DNA of 64,000 nucleotides from Yersinia kristensenii (GCF_900460525.1 NZ_UHIY01000001.1:2356001-2420000), one strand, 5' to 3'. Numbered from the stretch's first letter, positions 12,543 through 28,321 are shown. Notes: generated by a model not told the origin, from the letters alone. Program-made: numbers and translations.

Positions 12543-15500
12543 ATGGTTTACTCCTATACCGAGAAAAAACGTATTCGTAAGGATTTTGGTAAACGTCCAC
12601 AAGTTTTGGACATACCTTATCTCCTTTCTATCCAACTTGACTCGTTCCAGAAGTTTATCGAGCAAGATCCCGAAGGACAGCACGGCCTGGAAGCAGCATT
12701 CCGTTCTGTGTTTCCAATCCAGAGCTACAGCGGCAATTCGGAGCTGCAATACGTTAGCTACCGTCTTGGTGAGCCAGTATTTGACGTCAAAGAGTGCCAA
12801 ATCCGTGGTGTGACTTATTCTGCACCGCTGCGCGTTAAACTGCGCCTGGTAATCTATGAGCGTGAGGCTCCGGAAGGTACGGTCAAAGACATCAAAGAAC
12901 AAGAAGTCTACATGGGTGAAATTCCACTCATGACCGAAAACGGTACCTTTGTCATTAACGGTACTGAGAGGGTTATCGTATCTCAGCTGCACCGTAGTCC
13001 TGGCGTATTCTTTGACAGCGATAAGGGTAAAACCCATTCCTCGGGTAAAGTGCTGTATAACGCACGTATCATCCCTTACCGCGGTTCATGGTTAGATTTC
13101 GAGTTTGACCCGAAAGATAACCTGTTCGTCCGTATTGACCGTCGTCGTAAATTGCCTGCAACCATCATTCTGCGTGCATTGAATTTCACCACAACACAGA
13201 TCCTTGATCTGTTCTTTGACAAAGTGGTCTTTGAGATTCGTGACAACAAGCTGCAGATGGAATTGGTTCCAGAGCGTCTGCGCGGTGAAACGGCATCCTT
13301 TGATATTGAAGCGAATGGCAAAGTTTACGTCGAGAAAGCGCGTCGTATTACTGCACGTCATATTCGCCAGCTTGAAAAAGACGGTATTGATCGCATCGAA
13401 GTTCCGGTTGAATACATTGCCGGTAAAGTGGTCGCAAAAGACTACATTGATGAGAACACCGGTGAGCTAATCTGTGCAGCCAATATGGAGCTGTCACTGG
13501 ATTTACTGGCGAAGTTGAGCCAGTCTGGTCACAAGCAAATCGAAACATTATTCACCAACGACCTGGATCACGGTGCTTATATCTCCGAGACCCTGCGTGT
13601 TGACCCAACCAGCGATCGTCTGAGCGCTTTGGTTGAGATCTACCGCATGATGCGTCCTGGTGAGCCACCAACACGTGAAGCAGCTGAAAATCTGTTTGAG
13701 AATCTGTTCTTCTCTGAAGACCGCTACGATTTGTCTGCGGTTGGCCGGATGAAGTTCAACCGTTCTCTGTTGCGTGACGAGATCGAAGGTTCCGGTATCC
13801 TGAGCAAAGAAGACATCACAGAAGTGATGAAGAAGCTCATCGATATCCGTAACGGTAAAGGCGAAGTGGATGATATCGACCACTTAGGCAACCGTCGTAT
13901 TCGTTCCGTTGGTGAAATGGCTGAAAACCAGTTCCGTGTAGGTCTGGTTCGTGTTGAGCGTGCCGTTAAAGAGCGTTTGTCTCTGGGCGACCTCGACACA
14001 CTGATGCCTCAGGACATGATCAACGCTAAGCCTATCTCGGCTGCGGTGAAAGAGTTCTTTGGTTCCAGCCAGTTGTCACAATTTATGGACCAGAACAACC
14101 CGTTGTCTGAGATTACGCATAAACGCCGTATCTCTGCATTGGGCCCGGGCGGTTTGACCCGTGAACGTGCTGGCTTTGAAGTTCGAGACGTACACCCGAC
14201 TCACTACGGTCGCGTATGTCCAATCGAAACGCCAGAAGGTCCAAACATCGGTCTGATCAACTCCTTGTCCGTGTACGCACAGACCAATGAGTATGGTTTC
14301 CTGGAAACACCTTATCGTCGCGTACGTGATGGTGTGGTGACCGATGAAATTAACTATCTGTCTGCTATTGAAGAAGGCAACTTCGTTATCGCTCAGGCGA
14401 ACTCCAACCTGGACGAAGACGGCCGCTTCATTGAAGACTTAGTCACTTGTCGTAGCAAAGGCGAATCAAGCCTGTTCAGCCGCGATCAAGTTGACTACAT
14501 GGACGTTTCCACTCAACAGGTGGTGTCCGTTGGTGCTTCTCTGATTCCATTCTTGGAACACGATGACGCCAACCGCGCCTTGATGGGTGCGAACATGCAA
14601 CGTCAGGCGGTTCCTACTCTGCGTGCAGATAAGCCGTTAGTGGGTACCGGTATGGAACGTGCGGTAGCGGTTGACTCAGGGGTAACCTCTGTAGCTAAAC
14701 GTGGCGGTACTGTTCAGTATGTAGATGCATCTCGTATCGTGATTAAAGTTAACGAAGACGAAATGTATCCGGGCGAAGCAGGTATTGATATTTATAACCT
14801 GACCAAATACACCCGTTCTAACCAGAACACCTGTATCAATCAGATGCCGTGTGTGAATCTGGGTGAGCCAATCGAGCGCGGTGACGTGCTGGCAGATGGC
14901 CCATCGACAGACCTGGGCGAACTGGCATTGGGTCAGAACATGCGTGTAGCGTCCATGCCTTGGAACGGCTACAACTTCGAAGACTCCATCTTGGTCTCCG
15001 AGCGCGTGGTGCAAGAAGATCGTTTCACTACCATTCACATTCAAGAACTGGCCTGTGTGTCTCGTGACACCAAGCTGGGGCCAGAAGAGATCACTGCTGA
15101 TATCCCGAACGTCGGTGAAGCTGCGCTCTCCAAACTGGATGAATCCGGTATCGTATATATCGGTGCTGAAGTGACTGGCGGTGACATTCTGGTGGGTAAG
15201 GTGACACCTAAAGGTGAAACCCAGCTGACGCCAGAAGAGAAACTGTTACGTGCGATCTTTGGTGAGAAAGCGTCTGATGTTAAAGATTCTTCTCTGCGTG
15301 TACCAAACGGTGTTTCCGGTACGGTTATCGACGTACAAGTCTTTACTCGCGATGGCGTAGAAAAAGACAAACGTGCGTTAGAAATCGAAGAGATGCAACT
15401 GAAGCAGGCCAAGAAAGACCTGACTGAAGAATTGCAGATTCTGGAAGCTGGCCTGTTTGCACGTATCCACGCAGTACTGGTTTCTGGTGGCATCGAAGCT

Positions 15501-16571
15501 GACAAGCTGAGCAAATTACCACGTGATCGCTGGCTGGAACTTGGCCTGACCGACGAAGACAAGCAAAACCAGCTGGAACAGTTGGCAGAGCAGTACGACG
15601 AAATGAAATCCGAATTCGAGAAGAAGATGGATGCCAAGCGTCGTAAGATCACCCAAGGTGATGATTTGGCACCAGGCGTGCTGAAGATCGTCAAGGTGTA
15701 TCTGGCTGTTAAACGTCAGATTCAACCGGGTGACAAGATGGCTGGTCGTCACGGTAACAAAGGTGTTATCTCCAAGATTAACCCGATCGAAGATATGCCT
15801 TACGATGAAAACGGTACGCCGGTAGACATCGTTCTGAACCCGCTGGGCGTACCATCGCGTATGAACATCGGTCAGATTTTGGAAACCCATTTAGGGATGG
15901 CAGCGAAAGGCATCGGCGAGAAAATCAACGCCATGCTGAAGAAGCAGGAAGAAGTTGCCAAACTGCGTGAGTTTATCCAGAAAGCCTACGATCTGGGCGA
16001 CAACGTTTGTCAGAAAGTTGATCTGAGCACTTTCACCGATGACGAAGTATTGCGTCTGGCTGAGAACCTGAAAAAAGGTATGCCAATCGCAACACCAGTG
16101 TTCGATGGTGCGACAGAGAAAGAAATCAAGGAACTGTTACAGCTGGGTGGCCTGCCAACTTCTGGTCAGATTACTCTGTTTGACGGCCGTACCGGTGAGC
16201 AGTTCGAGCGCCAGGTTACTGTCGGCTACATGTATATGCTGAAACTGAACCACTTGGTTGATGACAAGATGCATGCGCGTTCTACCGGTTCTTACAGCCT
16301 GGTTACTCAGCAGCCGCTGGGTGGTAAGGCTCAGTTCGGTGGTCAGCGCTTCGGTGAGATGGAAGTGTGGGCGTTGGAAGCTTATGGCGCCGCGTACACA
16401 TTGCAGGAAATGCTTACCGTCAAGTCCGACGATGTAAACGGCCGTACCAAGATGTACAAAAACATCGTGGATGGCGATCACCGTATGGAACCAGGTATGC
16501 CGGAGTCCTTCAACGTATTGTTGAAAGAAATCCGCTCGCTGGGCATCAATATCGAGCTGGAAGAAGAGTAA
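12543..16571 (+). CDS. rpoB: RNA polymerase beta subunit
   Basis: RpoB forms half of the catalytic cleft of RNA polymerase and binds rifampicin. The 1342-residue protein has the same length as E. coli RpoB. The rifampicin region reads [18 protein letters not shown] and then [14 protein letters not shown], with the sensitive-type residues at the common resistance positions (Asp in MDQ, His in THKRR, Ser in SALGP). The C-terminus [13 protein letters not shown] is typical. The ATG at 12543 matches the homologous start [16 protein letters not shown]; an upstream in-frame start at 12510 would add 11 unconserved residues. Confidence 0.99.
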   Translation: MVYSYTEKKRIRKDFGKRPQVLDIPYLLSIQLDSFQKFIEQDPEGQHGLEAAFRSVFPIQSYSGNSELQYVSYRLGEPVFDVKECQIRGVTYSAPLRVKLRLVIYEREAPEGTVKDIKEQEVYMGEIPLMTENGTFVINGTERVIVSQLHRSPGVFFDSDKGKTHSSGKVLYNARIIPYRGSWLDFEFDPKDNLFVRIDRRRKLPATIILRALNFTTTQILDLFFDKVVFEIRDNKLQMELVPERLRGETASFDIEANGKVYVEKARRITARHIRQLEKDGIDRIEVPVEYIAGKVVAKDYIDENTGELICAANMELSLDLLAKLSQSGHKQIETLFTNDLDHGAYISETLRVDPTSDRLSALVEIYRMMRPGEPPTREAAENLFENLFFSEDRYDLSAVGRMKFNRSLLRDEIEGSGILSKEDITEVMKKLIDIRNGKGEVDDIDHLGNRRIRSVGEMAENQFRVGLVRVERAVKERLSLGDLDTLMPQDMINAKPISAAVKEFFGSSQLSQFMDQNNPLSEITHKRRISALGPGGLTRERAGFEVRDVHPTHYGRVCPIETPEGPNIGLINSLSVYAQTNEYGFLETPYRRVRDGVVTDEINYLSAIEEGNFVIAQANSNLDEDGRFIEDLVTCRSKGESSLFSRDQVDYMDVSTQQVVSVGASLIPFLEHDDANRALMGANMQRQAVPTLRADKPLVGTGMERAVAVDSGVTSVAKRGGTVQYVDASRIVIKVNEDEMYPGEAGIDIYNLTKYTRSNQNTCINQMPCVNLGEPIERGDVLADGPSTDLGELALGQNMRVASMPWNGYNFEDSILVSERVVQEDRFTTIHIQELACVSRDTKLGPEEITADIPNVGEAALSKLDESGIVYIGAEVTGGDILVGKVTPKGETQLTPEEKLLRAIFGEKASDVKDSSLRVPNGVSGTVIDVQVFTRDGVEKDKRALEIEEMQLKQAKKDLTEELQILEAGLFARIHAVLVSGGIEADKLSKLPRDRWLELGLTDEDKQNQLEQLAEQYDEMKSEFEKKMDAKRRKITQGDDLAPGVLKIVKVYLAVKRQIQPGDKMAGRHGNKGVISKINPIEDMPYDENGTPVDIVLNPLGVPSRMNIGQILETHLGMAAKGIGEKINAMLKKQEEVAKLREFIQKAYDLGDNVCQKVDLSTFTDDEVLRLAENLKKGMPIATPVFDGATEKEIKELLQLGGLPTSGQITLFDGRTGEQFERQVTVGYMYMLKLNHLVDDKMHARSTGSYSLVTQQPLGGKAQFGGQRFGEMEVWALEAYGAAYTLQEMLTVKSDDVNGRTKMYKNIVDGDHRMEPGMPESFNVLLKEIRSLGINIELEEE

Positions 16572-16634
16572 TTCTTCTCCAGACGGCAGACTTTGACAGC
16601 CGGGAGTCTGCTGGTGGTTCGTACTGGTCACAGG

Positions 16635-16676
16635 GGCGCTCAAACTTAGGTTTTTACATGCTTAGGTTTGAGCGCC
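16635..16676 (+). other. Long-armed hairpin between rpoB and rpoC
   Basis: GGCGCTCAAAC and GTTTGAGCGCC form a perfect 11-bp stem with a 20-nt loop, ending 31 nt before rpoC. No T run follows. It may protect or set processing of the rpoBC message; its function is not established. Confidence 0.5.
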
Positions 16677-16707
16677 TATCAGGTCTAACTCCGACAGGAG
16701 CCAATCC

Positions 16708-19700
16708 GTGAAAGACTTATTAAAGTTTCTGAAAGCGCAAACTAAGACCGAAGAGTTTGATGCGATCAAAATTGCTCTGGCATCGCCAGACATGATCCGT
16801 TCATGGTCGTTCGGCGAAGTTAAAAAGCCGGAAACCATTAACTACCGTACGTTCAAACCAGAACGTGACGGCCTTTTCTGCGCCCGTATCTTTGGCCCAG
16901 TAAAAGATTACGAATGCCTGTGCGGTAAGTACAAGCGTTTGAAACACCGCGGTGTTATTTGTGAGAAATGCGGCGTTGAAGTGACTCAAACCAAAGTACG
17001 CCGTGAGCGTATGGGTCACATCGAGCTAGCTTCTCCAACTGCGCACATCTGGTTCCTGAAATCGTTGCCATCTCGCATCGGTTTACTGCTGGATATGCCA
17101 TTACGTGACATCGAACGTGTACTGTACTTCGAATCCTATGTGGTTATTGAAGGCGGTATGACCAACCTGGAACGTCGTCAGATCCTGACTGAAGAGCAGT
17201 ATCTGGACGCGTTGGAAGAGTTTGGTGATGAGTTCGACGCGAAAATGGGCGCCGAAGCTATTCAGGCCCTGTTGAAAAACATGGATCTGGAAGCTGAGTG
17301 CGAGATCCTGCGTGAAGAATTGAACGAAACAAATTCTGAAACCAAGCGTAAGAAGCTGACCAAGCGTATCAAGCTGCTGGAAGCGTTCGTACAGTCTGGC
17401 AACAAGCCAGAGTGGATGATCCTGACTGTGTTGCCTGTGTTGCCGCCAGACTTGCGTCCATTGGTACCGTTGGATGGTGGTCGTTTTGCGACTTCTGATC
17501 TGAACGATTTGTATCGTCGTGTGATCAACCGTAACAACCGTCTGAAACGCCTGCTGGACTTGGCTGCTCCTGACATCATCGTGCGCAACGAAAAGCGTAT
17601 GCTGCAAGAAGCAGTGGATGCATTGCTGGATAACGGCCGTCGTGGTCGTGCGATTACCGGCTCTAACAAGCGTCCGTTGAAGTCACTGGCTGACATGATC
17701 AAAGGTAAGCAAGGTCGTTTCCGTCAGAACTTGCTGGGTAAACGAGTTGACTACTCTGGTCGTTCGGTAATCACCGTTGGTCCATACCTGCGTCTGCATC
17801 AGTGCGGTCTGCCAAAGAAAATGGCTCTTGAGCTGTTCAAGCCGTTCATCTACGGCAAGCTAGAATTGCGTGGTCTTGCTACCACCATTAAAGCTGCTAA
17901 GAAGATGGTTGAGCGTGAAGAAGCCGTTGTTTGGGATATCTTGGATGAAGTTATCCGCGAACACCCAGTACTGCTGAACCGTGCACCAACCCTTCACCGC
18001 TTGGGTATCCAGGCGTTTGAACCGGTTCTGATCGAAGGTAAAGCCATCCAGTTGCATCCACTGGTTTGTGCGGCATATAACGCCGACTTCGATGGTGACC
18101 AAATGGCTGTTCACGTACCGCTGACACTGGAAGCTCAGTTAGAAGCGCGTGCGTTGATGATGTCTACCAACAACATCCTGTCACCAGCGAACGGCGAGCC
18201 AATCATCGTTCCTTCTCAGGACGTTGTATTGGGCTTGTATTATATGACCCGTGACTGTGTTAACGCCAAAGGCGAAGGCATGGTACTGACTGGCCCGAAA
18301 GAAGCTGAGCGTATTTATCGCGCTGGTCTGGCATCTCTGCATGCCCGCGTAAAAGTGCGTATTACTGAAGAAATTCGTAATACCGAAGGCGAAAGCATTA
18401 CGCGTACCAGCATCATTGATACCACAGTAGGCCGTGCTATTTTGTGGATGATCGTCCCACAAGGCTTGCCTTACTCTATCGTGAACCAGCCGCTGGGTAA
18501 AAAAGCTATCTCCAAGATGCTGAACACTTGTTACCGCATCTTGGGCTTGAAGCCAACGGTTATCTTTGCTGACCAGATCATGTACACCGGTTTTGCTTAC
18601 GCAGCCCGTTCAGGTGCCTCTGTAGGTATCGATGACATGGTTATCCCAGAAGCGAAAGCAGGGATCATCGAAGAAGCTGAAACTGAAGTTGCCGAGATCC
18701 AGGAGCAGTTCCAATCCGGTCTGGTAACAGCAGGCGAACGTTATAACAAAGTGATCGATATCTGGGCCGCGGCTAACGAACGTGTTGCTAAGGCGATGAT
18801 GGATAACTTGTCAGTAGAAGATGTTGTCAACCGTGACGGCGTTGTCGAACAGCAAGTGTCATTCAACAGCATCTTTATGATGGCCGACTCCGGTGCGCGT
18901 GGTTCTGCTGCACAGATTCGTCAGCTGGCAGGGATGCGTGGCCTGATGGCTAAGCCAGATGGTTCGATCATTGAAACGCCAATCACCGCGAACTTCCGTG
19001 AAGGTTTGAACGTACTTCAGTACTTCATCTCAACCCACGGTGCGCGTAAAGGTTTGGCGGATACCGCATTGAAAACTGCGAACTCCGGTTACCTGACCCG
19101 TCGTTTGGTTGACGTGGCACAGGATCTGGTCGTAACCGAAGACGATTGTGGTACCCATAACGGTATCGTGATGACCCCGGTTATCGAAGGTGGTGATGTT
19201 AAAGAGCCACTGCGTGACCGCGTTCTGGGTCGAGTGACCGCTGAAGAAGTTATCAAGCCGGGTACGGCTGATATTCTGGTTCCGCGTAACACCCTGTTGG
19301 ACGAAAAATGGTGTGATCTGTTAGAAGAAAACTCCGTCGACAGCGTTAAAGTTCGTTCAGTAGTAAGCTGTGAAACTGACTTTGGTGTGTGTGCAAACTG
19401 CTATGGTCGCGACCTGGCACGTGGTCACATCATCAACAAAGGTGAAGCGGTCGGTGTTATTGCAGCACAGTCCATCGGTGAGCCGGGTACCCAGCTTACG
19501 ATGCGTACGTTCCACATCGGTGGTGCGGCATCTCGTGCGGCAGCAGAGTCTAGCATTCAGGTTAAGAACAAAGGCAGCTTGAAACTAAGCAACGTCAAGT
19601 TCGTTACCAATGCAGCGGGCAAGCTGGTGATTACTTCTCGTAATACTGAGCTGAAGCTGATCGACGAATTCGGCCGTACTAAAGAAAGCTACAAAGTGCC

Positions 19701-20928
19701 TTACGGTGCGGTAATGGCTAAAGGCGATGGCGCAGAAGTCCAGGGCGGCGAAACCGTTGCTAACTGGGATCCGCACATCATGCCAGTTGTCACCGAAGTG
19801 AGCGGTTTCATCCGCTTCGCGGACATGGTTGACGGCCAGACCATTACCCGCCAGACCGACGAACTGACTGGTTTGTCTTCTCTGGTAGTACTGGACAGCG
19901 CAGAGCGTACCGGTAGCGGTAAAGACCTGCGTCCGGCACTGAAAATCGTTGATGCCAAAGGCGACGATGTATTGATCCCAGGTACTGATATGCCTGCTCA
20001 ATACTTCCTGCCAGGTAAAGCGATTGTTCAGCTGGAAGACGGTATTCAAATTGGTGCGGGTGATACCCTGGCGCGTATTCCGCAGGAATCAAGCGGTACC
20101 AAGGATATTACCGGTGGTCTGCCACGTGTTGCTGACTTGTTCGAAGCACGTCGTCCGAAAGAGCCTGCAATCCTGGCTGAAATCAGCGGGATCATCTCGT
20201 TCGGTAAAGAGACCAAAGGCAAGCGTCGTCTGGTGATTTCACCGTTAGATGGTAGCGATGCATACGAAGAGATGATTCCGAAATGGCGTCAGCTCAACGT
20301 GTTCGAAGGTGAAATTGTAGAACGCGGTGACGTGGTATCCGACGGCCCAGAATCTCCACATGACATTCTGCGTCTGCGTGGCGTTCACGCGGTTACCCGT
20401 TACATCACCAACGAAGTGCAGGAAGTTTACCGTCTGCAAGGCGTTAAGATTAACGATAAACACATCGAAGTTATCGTTCGTCAGATGTTGCGTAAAGGCA
20501 CCATCGTTGACTCAGGTAGCACTGACTTCCTGGAAGGCGAGCAGGCAGAAATGTCTCGCGTTAAAATCGCTAACCGTAAGCTGGCAGCTGAAGGCAAAAT
20601 CGAGGCTACGTTTACACGTGACCTGCTGGGTATCACCAAGGCATCCTTGGCGACCGAGTCCTTTATCTCTGCGGCTTCGTTCCAGGAAACCACGCGCGTT
20701 CTTACTGAAGCGGCAGTTGCCGGTAAACGTGATGAACTGCGTGGCCTGAAAGAAAACGTCATCGTGGGCCGTCTGATCCCAGCCGGTACCGGTTACGCTT
20801 ATCATCAGGATCGTATGCGCCGTAAAGCACAGGGTGAAGCACCAGTGGTTCCGCAAGTCAGCGCGGATGAAGCGACTGCTAACCTGGCTGAATTGCTCAA
20901 CGCCGGTTTTGGTAACAACAAAGGCTAA
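16708..20928 (+). CDS. rpoC: RNA polymerase beta' subunit
   Basis: RpoC carries the catalytic magnesium site, bridge helix and trigger loop. The 1406-residue protein has the N-terminal zinc site Cys70, Cys72, Cys85 and Cys88, the invariant [12 protein letters not shown], and the second zinc cluster in [11 protein letters not shown]. The start is a GTG at 16708 with GACAGGAG upstream, as in E. coli. A strong terminator follows. Confidence 0.99.
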   Translation: MKDLLKFLKAQTKTEEFDAIKIALASPDMIRSWSFGEVKKPETINYRTFKPERDGLFCARIFGPVKDYECLCGKYKRLKHRGVICEKCGVEVTQTKVRRERMGHIELASPTAHIWFLKSLPSRIGLLLDMPLRDIERVLYFESYVVIEGGMTNLERRQILTEEQYLDALEEFGDEFDAKMGAEAIQALLKNMDLEAECEILREELNETNSETKRKKLTKRIKLLEAFVQSGNKPEWMILTVLPVLPPDLRPLVPLDGGRFATSDLNDLYRRVINRNNRLKRLLDLAAPDIIVRNEKRMLQEAVDALLDNGRRGRAITGSNKRPLKSLADMIKGKQGRFRQNLLGKRVDYSGRSVITVGPYLRLHQCGLPKKMALELFKPFIYGKLELRGLATTIKAAKKMVEREEAVVWDILDEVIREHPVLLNRAPTLHRLGIQAFEPVLIEGKAIQLHPLVCAAYNADFDGDQMAVHVPLTLEAQLEARALMMSTNNILSPANGEPIIVPSQDVVLGLYYMTRDCVNAKGEGMVLTGPKEAERIYRAGLASLHARVKVRITEEIRNTEGESITRTSIIDTTVGRAILWMIVPQGLPYSIVNQPLGKKAISKMLNTCYRILGLKPTVIFADQIMYTGFAYAARSGASVGIDDMVIPEAKAGIIEEAETEVAEIQEQFQSGLVTAGERYNKVIDIWAAANERVAKAMMDNLSVEDVVNRDGVVEQQVSFNSIFMMADSGARGSAAQIRQLAGMRGLMAKPDGSIIETPITANFREGLNVLQYFISTHGARKGLADTALKTANSGYLTRRLVDVAQDLVVTEDDCGTHNGIVMTPVIEGGDVKEPLRDRVLGRVTAEEVIKPGTADILVPRNTLLDEKWCDLLEENSVDSVKVRSVVSCETDFGVCANCYGRDLARGHIINKGEAVGVIAAQSIGEPGTQLTMRTFHIGGAASRAAAESSIQVKNKGSLKLSNVKFVTNAAGKLVITSRNTELKLIDEFGRTKESYKVPYGAVMAKGDGAEVQGGETVANWDPHIMPVVTEVSGFIRFADMVDGQTITRQTDELTGLSSLVVLDSAERTGSGKDLRPALKIVDAKGDDVLIPGTDMPAQYFLPGKAIVQLEDGIQIGAGDTLARIPQESSGTKDITGGLPRVADLFEARRPKEPAILAEISGIISFGKETKGKRRLVISPLDGSDAYEEMIPKWRQLNVFEGEIVERGDVVSDGPESPHDILRLRGVHAVTRYITNEVQEVYRLQGVKINDKHIEVIVRQMLRKGTIVDSGSTDFLEGEQAEMSRVKIANRKLAAEGKIEATFTRDLLGITKASLATESFISAASFQETTRVLTEAAVAGKRDELRGLKENVIVGRLIPAGTGYAYHQDRMRRKAQGEAPVVPQVSADEATANLAELLNAGFGNNKG

Positions 20929-20952
20929 TCTCTTTGTTCGCCACCAAAGTCA

Positions 20953-20980
20953 AAACCGCTCCTTTCGGGGCGGTTTTTTT
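20953..20980 (+). terminator. Terminator after rpoC
   Basis: AACCGCTCC pairs with GGGGCGGTT around a TTTC loop and is followed by eight T. It closes the rpoBC unit and separates it from the convergent thiamine operon. Confidence 0.93.
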
Positions 20981-21009
20981 TGCTTATTTTTCAGGATGAA
21001 AAGAGGAGT

Positions 21010-22140
21010 TTATTGAAGAGAACGCCCGAAATGATTATCCCAATCTTTCCACACCGGCTGTAACCCAGCCAGCGTCAATGCTTGAGCGACCTGTGCTGGA
21101 GTGCGATTATCATGCGGGGCAAATTGCTCAAGCTCTGGATGGTCATCGGCATATCCGCCCGGCTGAGTTTTCGAACCGGCGCTGACATTATTTATTGCCA
21201 GCGGAATGACATTATCGCGGAAGAAAGGCGATTCACGGGTCGAGAGCGACAGTTCCACATTCGGTGCAAACAGACGGAAAGCACAAATCAATTGCAGCAA
21301 TTGTGACTCGCTCATCAGAGAGGCAGGTTCAATTCCTCCGGCACATGGCCGTAACCGCGGAAACGAGATGGAATAGCGGCTCTGCCAGTAAGTTTGTTGC
21401 AAATAAAACAGATGTTCTGCCAGCATGTAGCAGTCAGTGCGCCAACTGTTCGACAAGCCAATCAAAGCACCTAATCCGATCTTATCGATCCCGGCACGGC
21501 CCAGACGATCAGGCGTTGCCAGTCGCCAGTGAAAATCCTGTTTATGGCCGCGCAAGTGATGGCGCTGATAAGTTGCTGGATGATAGGTTTCTTGATAAAC
21601 CATCACGCCATCCAATCCCAGTGTTTTGAGCTCTGCATATTCTTCTTCTGCTAATGGCTGAACTTCCATCATCAGCGAGCTGAATTGGCTGCGGATAGTC
21701 GGCAAATGACGTCGGAAATAATCCATTCCCACTTTTGCCTGGTGCTCACCAGTGACCAGTAGCAAATGCTCGAAACCCAGTGCCTTGATAGCGGCACACT
21801 CGCGGATGATTTCAGTTTTGTTCAATGTCTTGCGTTTGATGCGATTACTCATTGAAAAACCACAATAAGTACAATCATTGGCGCACAGATTAGAAAGGTA
21901 GAGCGGCACATAAAAACTGACCGTATTGCCAAAGCGCTGGCGAGTCAGTTGTCGGGCTTTCTGTGCCATCGGCTCCAGAAAAGCCAGTGCGGCGGGAGAA
22001 ATAAGTGCCATTAAATCATTACGATTCGGTTTAGCAGCATTAATCGCTCGCTCAACATCTGCGGCGGTTTTGCTGTTGATGCGCAGAGAAATATCATCCC
22101 AATCCAATTGCTGCCAGCGCTGATTGAAGTCTTCAGACAT
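21010..22140 (-). CDS. thiH: Tyrosine lyase ThiH (2-iminoacetate synthase)
   Basis: ThiH is a radical S-adenosylmethionine enzyme that cleaves tyrosine to dehydroglycine and p-cresol, supplying the glycine-derived part of the thiazole ring in anaerobe-type thiamine synthesis. The 376-residue protein has the iron-sulfur motif CX3CX2C at Cys86, Cys90 and Cys93, followed by GFSMSNR. The start [16 protein letters not shown] aligns with E. coli ThiH and overlaps the end of thiG. It is the last gene of thiCEFSGH. Confidence 0.95.
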   Translation of the reverse strand: MSEDFNQRWQQLDWDDISLRINSKTAADVERAINAAKPNRNDLMALISPAALAFLEPMAQKARQLTRQRFGNTVSFYVPLYLSNLCANDCTYCGFSMSNRIKRKTLNKTEIIRECAAIKALGFEHLLLVTGEHQAKVGMDYFRRHLPTIRSQFSSLMMEVQPLAEEEYAELKTLGLDGVMVYQETYHPATYQRHHLRGHKQDFHWRLATPDRLGRAGIDKIGLGALIGLSNSWRTDCYMLAEHLFYLQQTYWQSRYSISFPRLRPCAGGIEPASLMSESQLLQLICAFRLFAPNVELSLSTRESPFFRDNVIPLAINNVSAGSKTQPGGYADDHPELEQFAPHDNRTPAQVAQALTLAGLQPVWKDWDNHFGRSLQ

Positions 22141-22921
22141 GATTTTCTTCCTCAAGCTGGCTAAGGAATCCGGTCAGCGGGCTGGTGGCAATGGCCTTGT
22201 CAAACTGTCGATTACCCAGCCCCGCCTGACGCGCCAACTCGCCAGACTCCACCGCTAAGCGAAATGCATGAGCCATTTGCACGGGTGAGTGAGCAACAGC
22301 TATTGCAGTATTCACCAGAACAGCATCTGCGCCGAGTTCTATGGCCTCAAGTGCATGACTCGGTGCACCAATCCCGGCATCAACCACCACCGGAACTTTG
22401 GCCTGTTCGATAATGATTTGCAGAAAGTCGCGGGTGCGTAATCCTAGATTGGAACCAATAGGCGCACCCAATGGCATAACCGCCGCACAGCCGACTTCTT
22501 CCAGCCGTTTGCATAATACCGGGTCCGCGCCGCAGTAAGGTAAAACCACAAATCCTTCTTTCACCAGTATTTCAGCGGCTTTCAGGGTTTCTATTGGGTC
22601 GGGCAGTAAATACTTCACATCGGGATGAATTTCCAGTTTTACCCAGTGGGTGCCCAGTGCTTCGCGAGCCAGGCGGGCGGCAAACACCGCTTCTTCGGCG
22701 GTTTTCGCGCCGGATGTGTTCGGCAGTAAGCGCACCCCCAACTGGCGCAACGGGGCCAGAATGGCATCATTACCGGCCCGCAAGTCAACCCGCTTCATCG
22801 CCATGGTAATCAGTTGTGAACCCGAAGCGCGTAGTGCTTCCAGCATCAATTCAGCCGTGGCAAATTTGCCGGTGCCAGTCAATAAACGTGAGGTAAAGGT
22901 AGTATCGGCGATTTTCAGCAT
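22133..22921 (-). CDS. thiG: Thiazole synthase ThiG
   Basis: ThiG condenses 1-deoxyxylulose 5-phosphate, dehydroglycine and sulfur from ThiS thiocarboxylate into thiazole phosphate. The 262-residue TIM-barrel protein has the Schiff-base lysine at residue 95 (WVKLEIHPD) and the [12 protein letters not shown] phosphate-binding region. The ATG at 22921 is one base from the thiS stop and is preferred over an in-frame ATG 15 nt upstream. It overlaps thiH by 8 bases. Confidence 0.96.
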   Translation of the reverse strand: MLKIADTTFTSRLLTGTGKFATAELMLEALRASGSQLITMAMKRVDLRAGNDAILAPLRQLGVRLLPNTSGAKTAEEAVFAARLAREALGTHWVKLEIHPDVKYLLPDPIETLKAAEILVKEGFVVLPYCGADPVLCKRLEEVGCAAVMPLGAPIGSNLGLRTRDFLQIIIEQAKVPVVVDAGIGAPSHALEAIELGADAVLVNTAIAVAHSPVQMAHAFRLAVESGELARQAGLGNRQFDKAIATSPLTGFLSQLEEENHV

Positions 22922-22922
22922 G

Positions 22923-23123
22923 TCAGCCTCCGGCAATGGCTTGGAATAGTAAAATGTTATCGCCCTCGCGCAACTGACATGTTTCCCAATCAGTGCGGGG
23001 GATGATGACCTGATTAATCGCCAGCGCGGTACCCGGCTGGTGGCGGTTCAGTTGTTGGAGCAGCATTTCGGCGGTGATAGCAATTTCTACCTCAAGCGGC
23101 TGATCATTGAGCATAATTTGCAT
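22923..23123 (-). CDS. thiS: Sulfur carrier protein ThiS
   Basis: ThiS is a ubiquitin-fold carrier whose C-terminal glycine is adenylated by ThiF and turned into a thiocarboxylate that gives sulfur to the thiazole ring. The 66-residue protein has E. coli length and ends in the required Gly-Gly (LLFQAIAGG). The start [12 protein letters not shown] at 23123 is chosen by homology, since the longer upstream frame lies in thiF DNA. It lies 11 nt after thiF. Confidence 0.95.
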   Translation of the reverse strand: MQIMLNDQPLEVEIAITAEMLLQQLNRHQPGTALAINQVIIPRTDWETCQLREGDNILLFQAIAGG

Positions 23124-23134
23124 ATGAGTTGTGG

Positions 23135-23900
23135 TCACAATCCACCTCCGCAAGCTGGGCAGTGCTTCGCCCGCGTGAGTTGTAAGGTGCTCCAACTCTG
23201 TTGCTTACCATCAAATAGGCGCAATTTTCCACTGAGCGGAGAAGTGAGGCCGGCCAACATTTTAATGGCCTCCAGTGCTTGCAAGGTGCCGATGACACCG
23301 ACCACCGGCCCCAATATACCGGCAGTACGGCAGTTACGTTGGGGCAGGTCTTTGTCGGGATAAAGACAAGCATAGCAACCTTGGGAATAGGGCGGTTCAA
23401 TCACTAACAACTGCCCGCTCAACCCCACTGCGCTGCCGCTAATGAGCGGTTTTTGTGCTTTAATACAGGCGGCATTTACCTGATGTCGCGTCTCCATATT
23501 GTCACTGCAATCGAGCACTAAATTAACTCCAGCGACAGCATCAGCCAGCGCTTGGTCGGCTAGCCGCGTTTCCAACGCGATAATCTCAATCAGTGGGTTA
23601 AGACTTTGCAGATGACGGTGGGCTAACCGCGCTTTAGTTTGCTTAGTGGAAAATTTTGGGTCGAGATCCGTGGTGCGATACAGGATTTGGCGCTGCAAAT
23701 TTGTCAGTTCCAGCGGGTCATCGTCGGCCAATAATAATTTTCCAACACCGGCAGCTGCCAGATAGAGCGCTGCTGGGGAGCCCAACCCCCCGAGACCGAC
23801 AACTAATACACTGGCACTTTTCAGTTTCAATTGGCCCTCAGGGCCAATATCTTCCAGCAATAACTGGCGGCTGTAGCGCAAGAATTCACTATCACTCAAC

Positions 23901-23917
<17 letters not shown>
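23135..23917 (-). CDS. thiF: ThiS adenylyltransferase ThiF
   Basis: ThiF is an E1-like enzyme that adenylates the C-terminus of ThiS. The 260-residue protein has the nucleotide loop [19 protein letters not shown] at residues 41-59, two zinc CXXC pairs (Cys181/Cys184 and Cys253/Cys256) and the conserved cysteine at 196 in RNCRTAG. The start at 23917 lies inside the 3' end of thiE, overlapping it by 17 bases, which suggests coupled translation. Confidence 0.95.
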
Positions 23918-26670
<2,753 letters not shown>

Positions 26671-26689
26671 GCCTGTAGCGATAAATTAC

Positions 26690-26797
26690 TCTTGTTCCCT
26701 TCGCGGGTATTAACCCGATCAGGTTCCGCGGATCCCGAATTAACGGTCTCAGCCTGCGTTTGTTTTCCTCAGAAAACAGGTGCTAGGCACTCCGACA
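26690..26797 (-). promoter_or_regulatory. TPP riboswitch (THI element) of thiCEFSGH
   Basis: Read on the minus strand, the leader carries the THI-box signatures in order: GGAGTGCCTAGC, CTGAGA before the variable arm, then GGAACCTGATCGGGTTAAT and CCCGCGAAGGGAACAAG. Binding of thiamine pyrophosphate should lower expression of the operon. It ends about 125 nt before the thiC ATG. Confidence 0.92.
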
Positions 26798-26833
26798 AGA
26801 ATCGTTACTATACGAGGTTGAATTAAAACTACA

Positions 26834-26855
26834 AGCCCGTGCTGATCAGTGGGCT
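26834..26855 (-). terminator. Possible rsd terminator
   Basis: On the minus strand AGCCC and GGGCT enclose the palindrome CTGATCAG right at the rsd stop codon, followed by TGTAGTTTTAATT. The stem is short and the T run interrupted, so the call is tentative. Confidence 0.35.
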
Positions 26856-27357
26856 ATTTTACCTGCTCTGTTTGAATAACTGGCTGGGCGGCTTGCCACG
26901 ACTCGGCCGCCCATTGAATTAATTGATCTTCCAGCCGAAAACGGGCATCAAGTGATTCGCCGATATCAGATAAAGCTTGTTGAAACTCGGTGCAGCTATC
27001 GTCATCTATCTCAATGTTTGTATAGCGATCATGGAATGCCATGATAGTTTGAGTGTTATTTTTCAAAGCAGGATAAACTTTGGTGGTCAGAGCCATTTTC
27101 GGGCTGGATGCGCCTTCCACCTGTTTGATAATTCTGTCGTAGATATTGAAATGTCCGGAGGAGAGATAATCCACCAGATTATGACAAAAGTTCTCCAGCG
27201 CTTTTTCATTAAGCGGGGTATGCTTTTCTTTTTGCGGCTTAATACCGATCACTGTGCAATACGAGACTAAAAGTTCTTTACGTGCATGAAGCCATTGATC
27301 AATTAATTCATTACTGCCGCCAACGCGTTGAGTCAGGCTTTCCAGTCGGTTGAGCAT
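26854..27357 (-). CDS. rsd: Anti-sigma-70 factor Rsd
   Basis: Rsd binds region 4 of the housekeeping sigma factor and helps switch RNA polymerase to other sigma factors in stationary phase. In E. coli it also stimulates the SpoT ppGpp hydrolase. The 167-residue helical protein aligns with E. coli Rsd through [16 protein letters not shown] and [17 protein letters not shown]. The region [16 protein letters not shown] is also shared. It is nine residues longer than E. coli Rsd, mostly at the C-terminus. It is divergent from nudC and upstream of the thi operon, as in E. coli. Confidence 0.93.
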   Translation of the reverse strand: MLNRLESLTQRVGGSNELIDQWLHARKELLVSYCTVIGIKPQKEKHTPLNEKALENFCHNLVDYLSSGHFNIYDRIIKQVEGASSPKMALTTKVYPALKNNTQTIMAFHDRYTNIEIDDDSCTEFQQALSDIGESLDARFRLEDQLIQWAAESWQAAQPVIQTEQVK

Positions 27358-27455
27358 GATCGACTCCGTAAGTAAGAAAAAGTAAAAGTGGGTTACAAAA
27401 ATGTAACAAGCCGGATTCTAGATTGCCAGTGAAGTCGAGGTTGTGCAACAACGAT

Positions 27456-28241
27456 ATGGAACTACAACTTACAGGTAAAGAAAGTGGCTGGTGGATTGTC
27501 AGCCACGAGAACAAATTATGGTTACCAAACGGGGAGTTACCGCAGGGTAATGCAGCCAATTGGTCATTACAGGGCGCGACCGCACGGCAGATTGGTGAAT
27601 GGCAAGGGCAGGCTGTTTGGCTGATTCGCCAGATGATGTCCACCGAGATGGGTTCAGTACGGCAATTGCTGGATGTCGATCGCGGTTTGTTTCAACTGGC
27701 GGGGCGCGGCGTACAATTGGCCGAGTTTTATCGATCTCACCGCTATTGTGGCTATTGTGGGCATCAAATGCATGCCAGCCGCACCGAGTGGGCTTGTCTG
27801 TGTAATCATTGCCGTGAACGTTATTATCCACAAATCGCCCCTTGCGTGATTGTTGCCATTCGCCGTGGTGATGAAATTTTATTGGCGCAACATGTTCGCC
27901 ATCGTGGCGGTATTAACACTGTGTTGGCCGGGTTTGTCGAAGTGGGGGAGACGCTGGAACAGGCGGTTTCCCGCGAAGTGCTGGAAGAAAGTAATATCCA
28001 CATTAAAAACCTGCGCTATGTGACGTCACAGCCGTGGCCATTCCCGCATTCACTGATGATGGCCTTTATGGCGGAGTATGATAGCGGTGAGCTACAACAC
28101 GATCCTAAAGAGCTGTTGAATGCCGGTTGGTATCGCTATGACCAATTGCCATTACTGCCGCCGCCAGGCACCGTGGCACGCCGACTGATTGAAGATACCG
28201 TCGTATTATGTCGCGAAGAGCAGTTCAATGCGGGTGAGTAG
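27456..28241 (+). CDS. nudC: NADH pyrophosphatase / RNA NAD-cap hydrolase NudC
   Basis: NudC hydrolyses NAD(H) to NMN(H) and AMP and removes NAD caps from RNA. The 261-residue protein has a zinc ribbon (CGYCG and CNHC pairs near residues 97-118) and a Nudix box in the GX5EX7REVXEE pattern. It also carries the NADH-specific SQPWPFPHS motif. The box ends EESNI where E. coli has EESGI; this change lies outside the metal-binding glutamates. The ATG at 27456 is chosen by homology over one at 27423. Confidence 0.94.
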   Translation: MELQLTGKESGWWIVSHENKLWLPNGELPQGNAANWSLQGATARQIGEWQGQAVWLIRQMMSTEMGSVRQLLDVDRGLFQLAGRGVQLAEFYRSHRYCGYCGHQMHASRTEWACLCNHCRERYYPQIAPCVIVAIRRGDEILLAQHVRHRGGINTVLAGFVEVGETLEQAVSREVLEESNIHIKNLRYVTSQPWPFPHSLMMAFMAEYDSGELQHDPKELLNAGWYRYDQLPLLPPPGTVARRLIEDTVVLCREEQFNAGE

Positions 28242-28321
28242 CTAAAAACCGCCATTAGCCGCAACAGGAAAGTATTATCTGGCATGCTACAATGCGTGGA
28301 GATAATCAAGGGAGCTTTATC

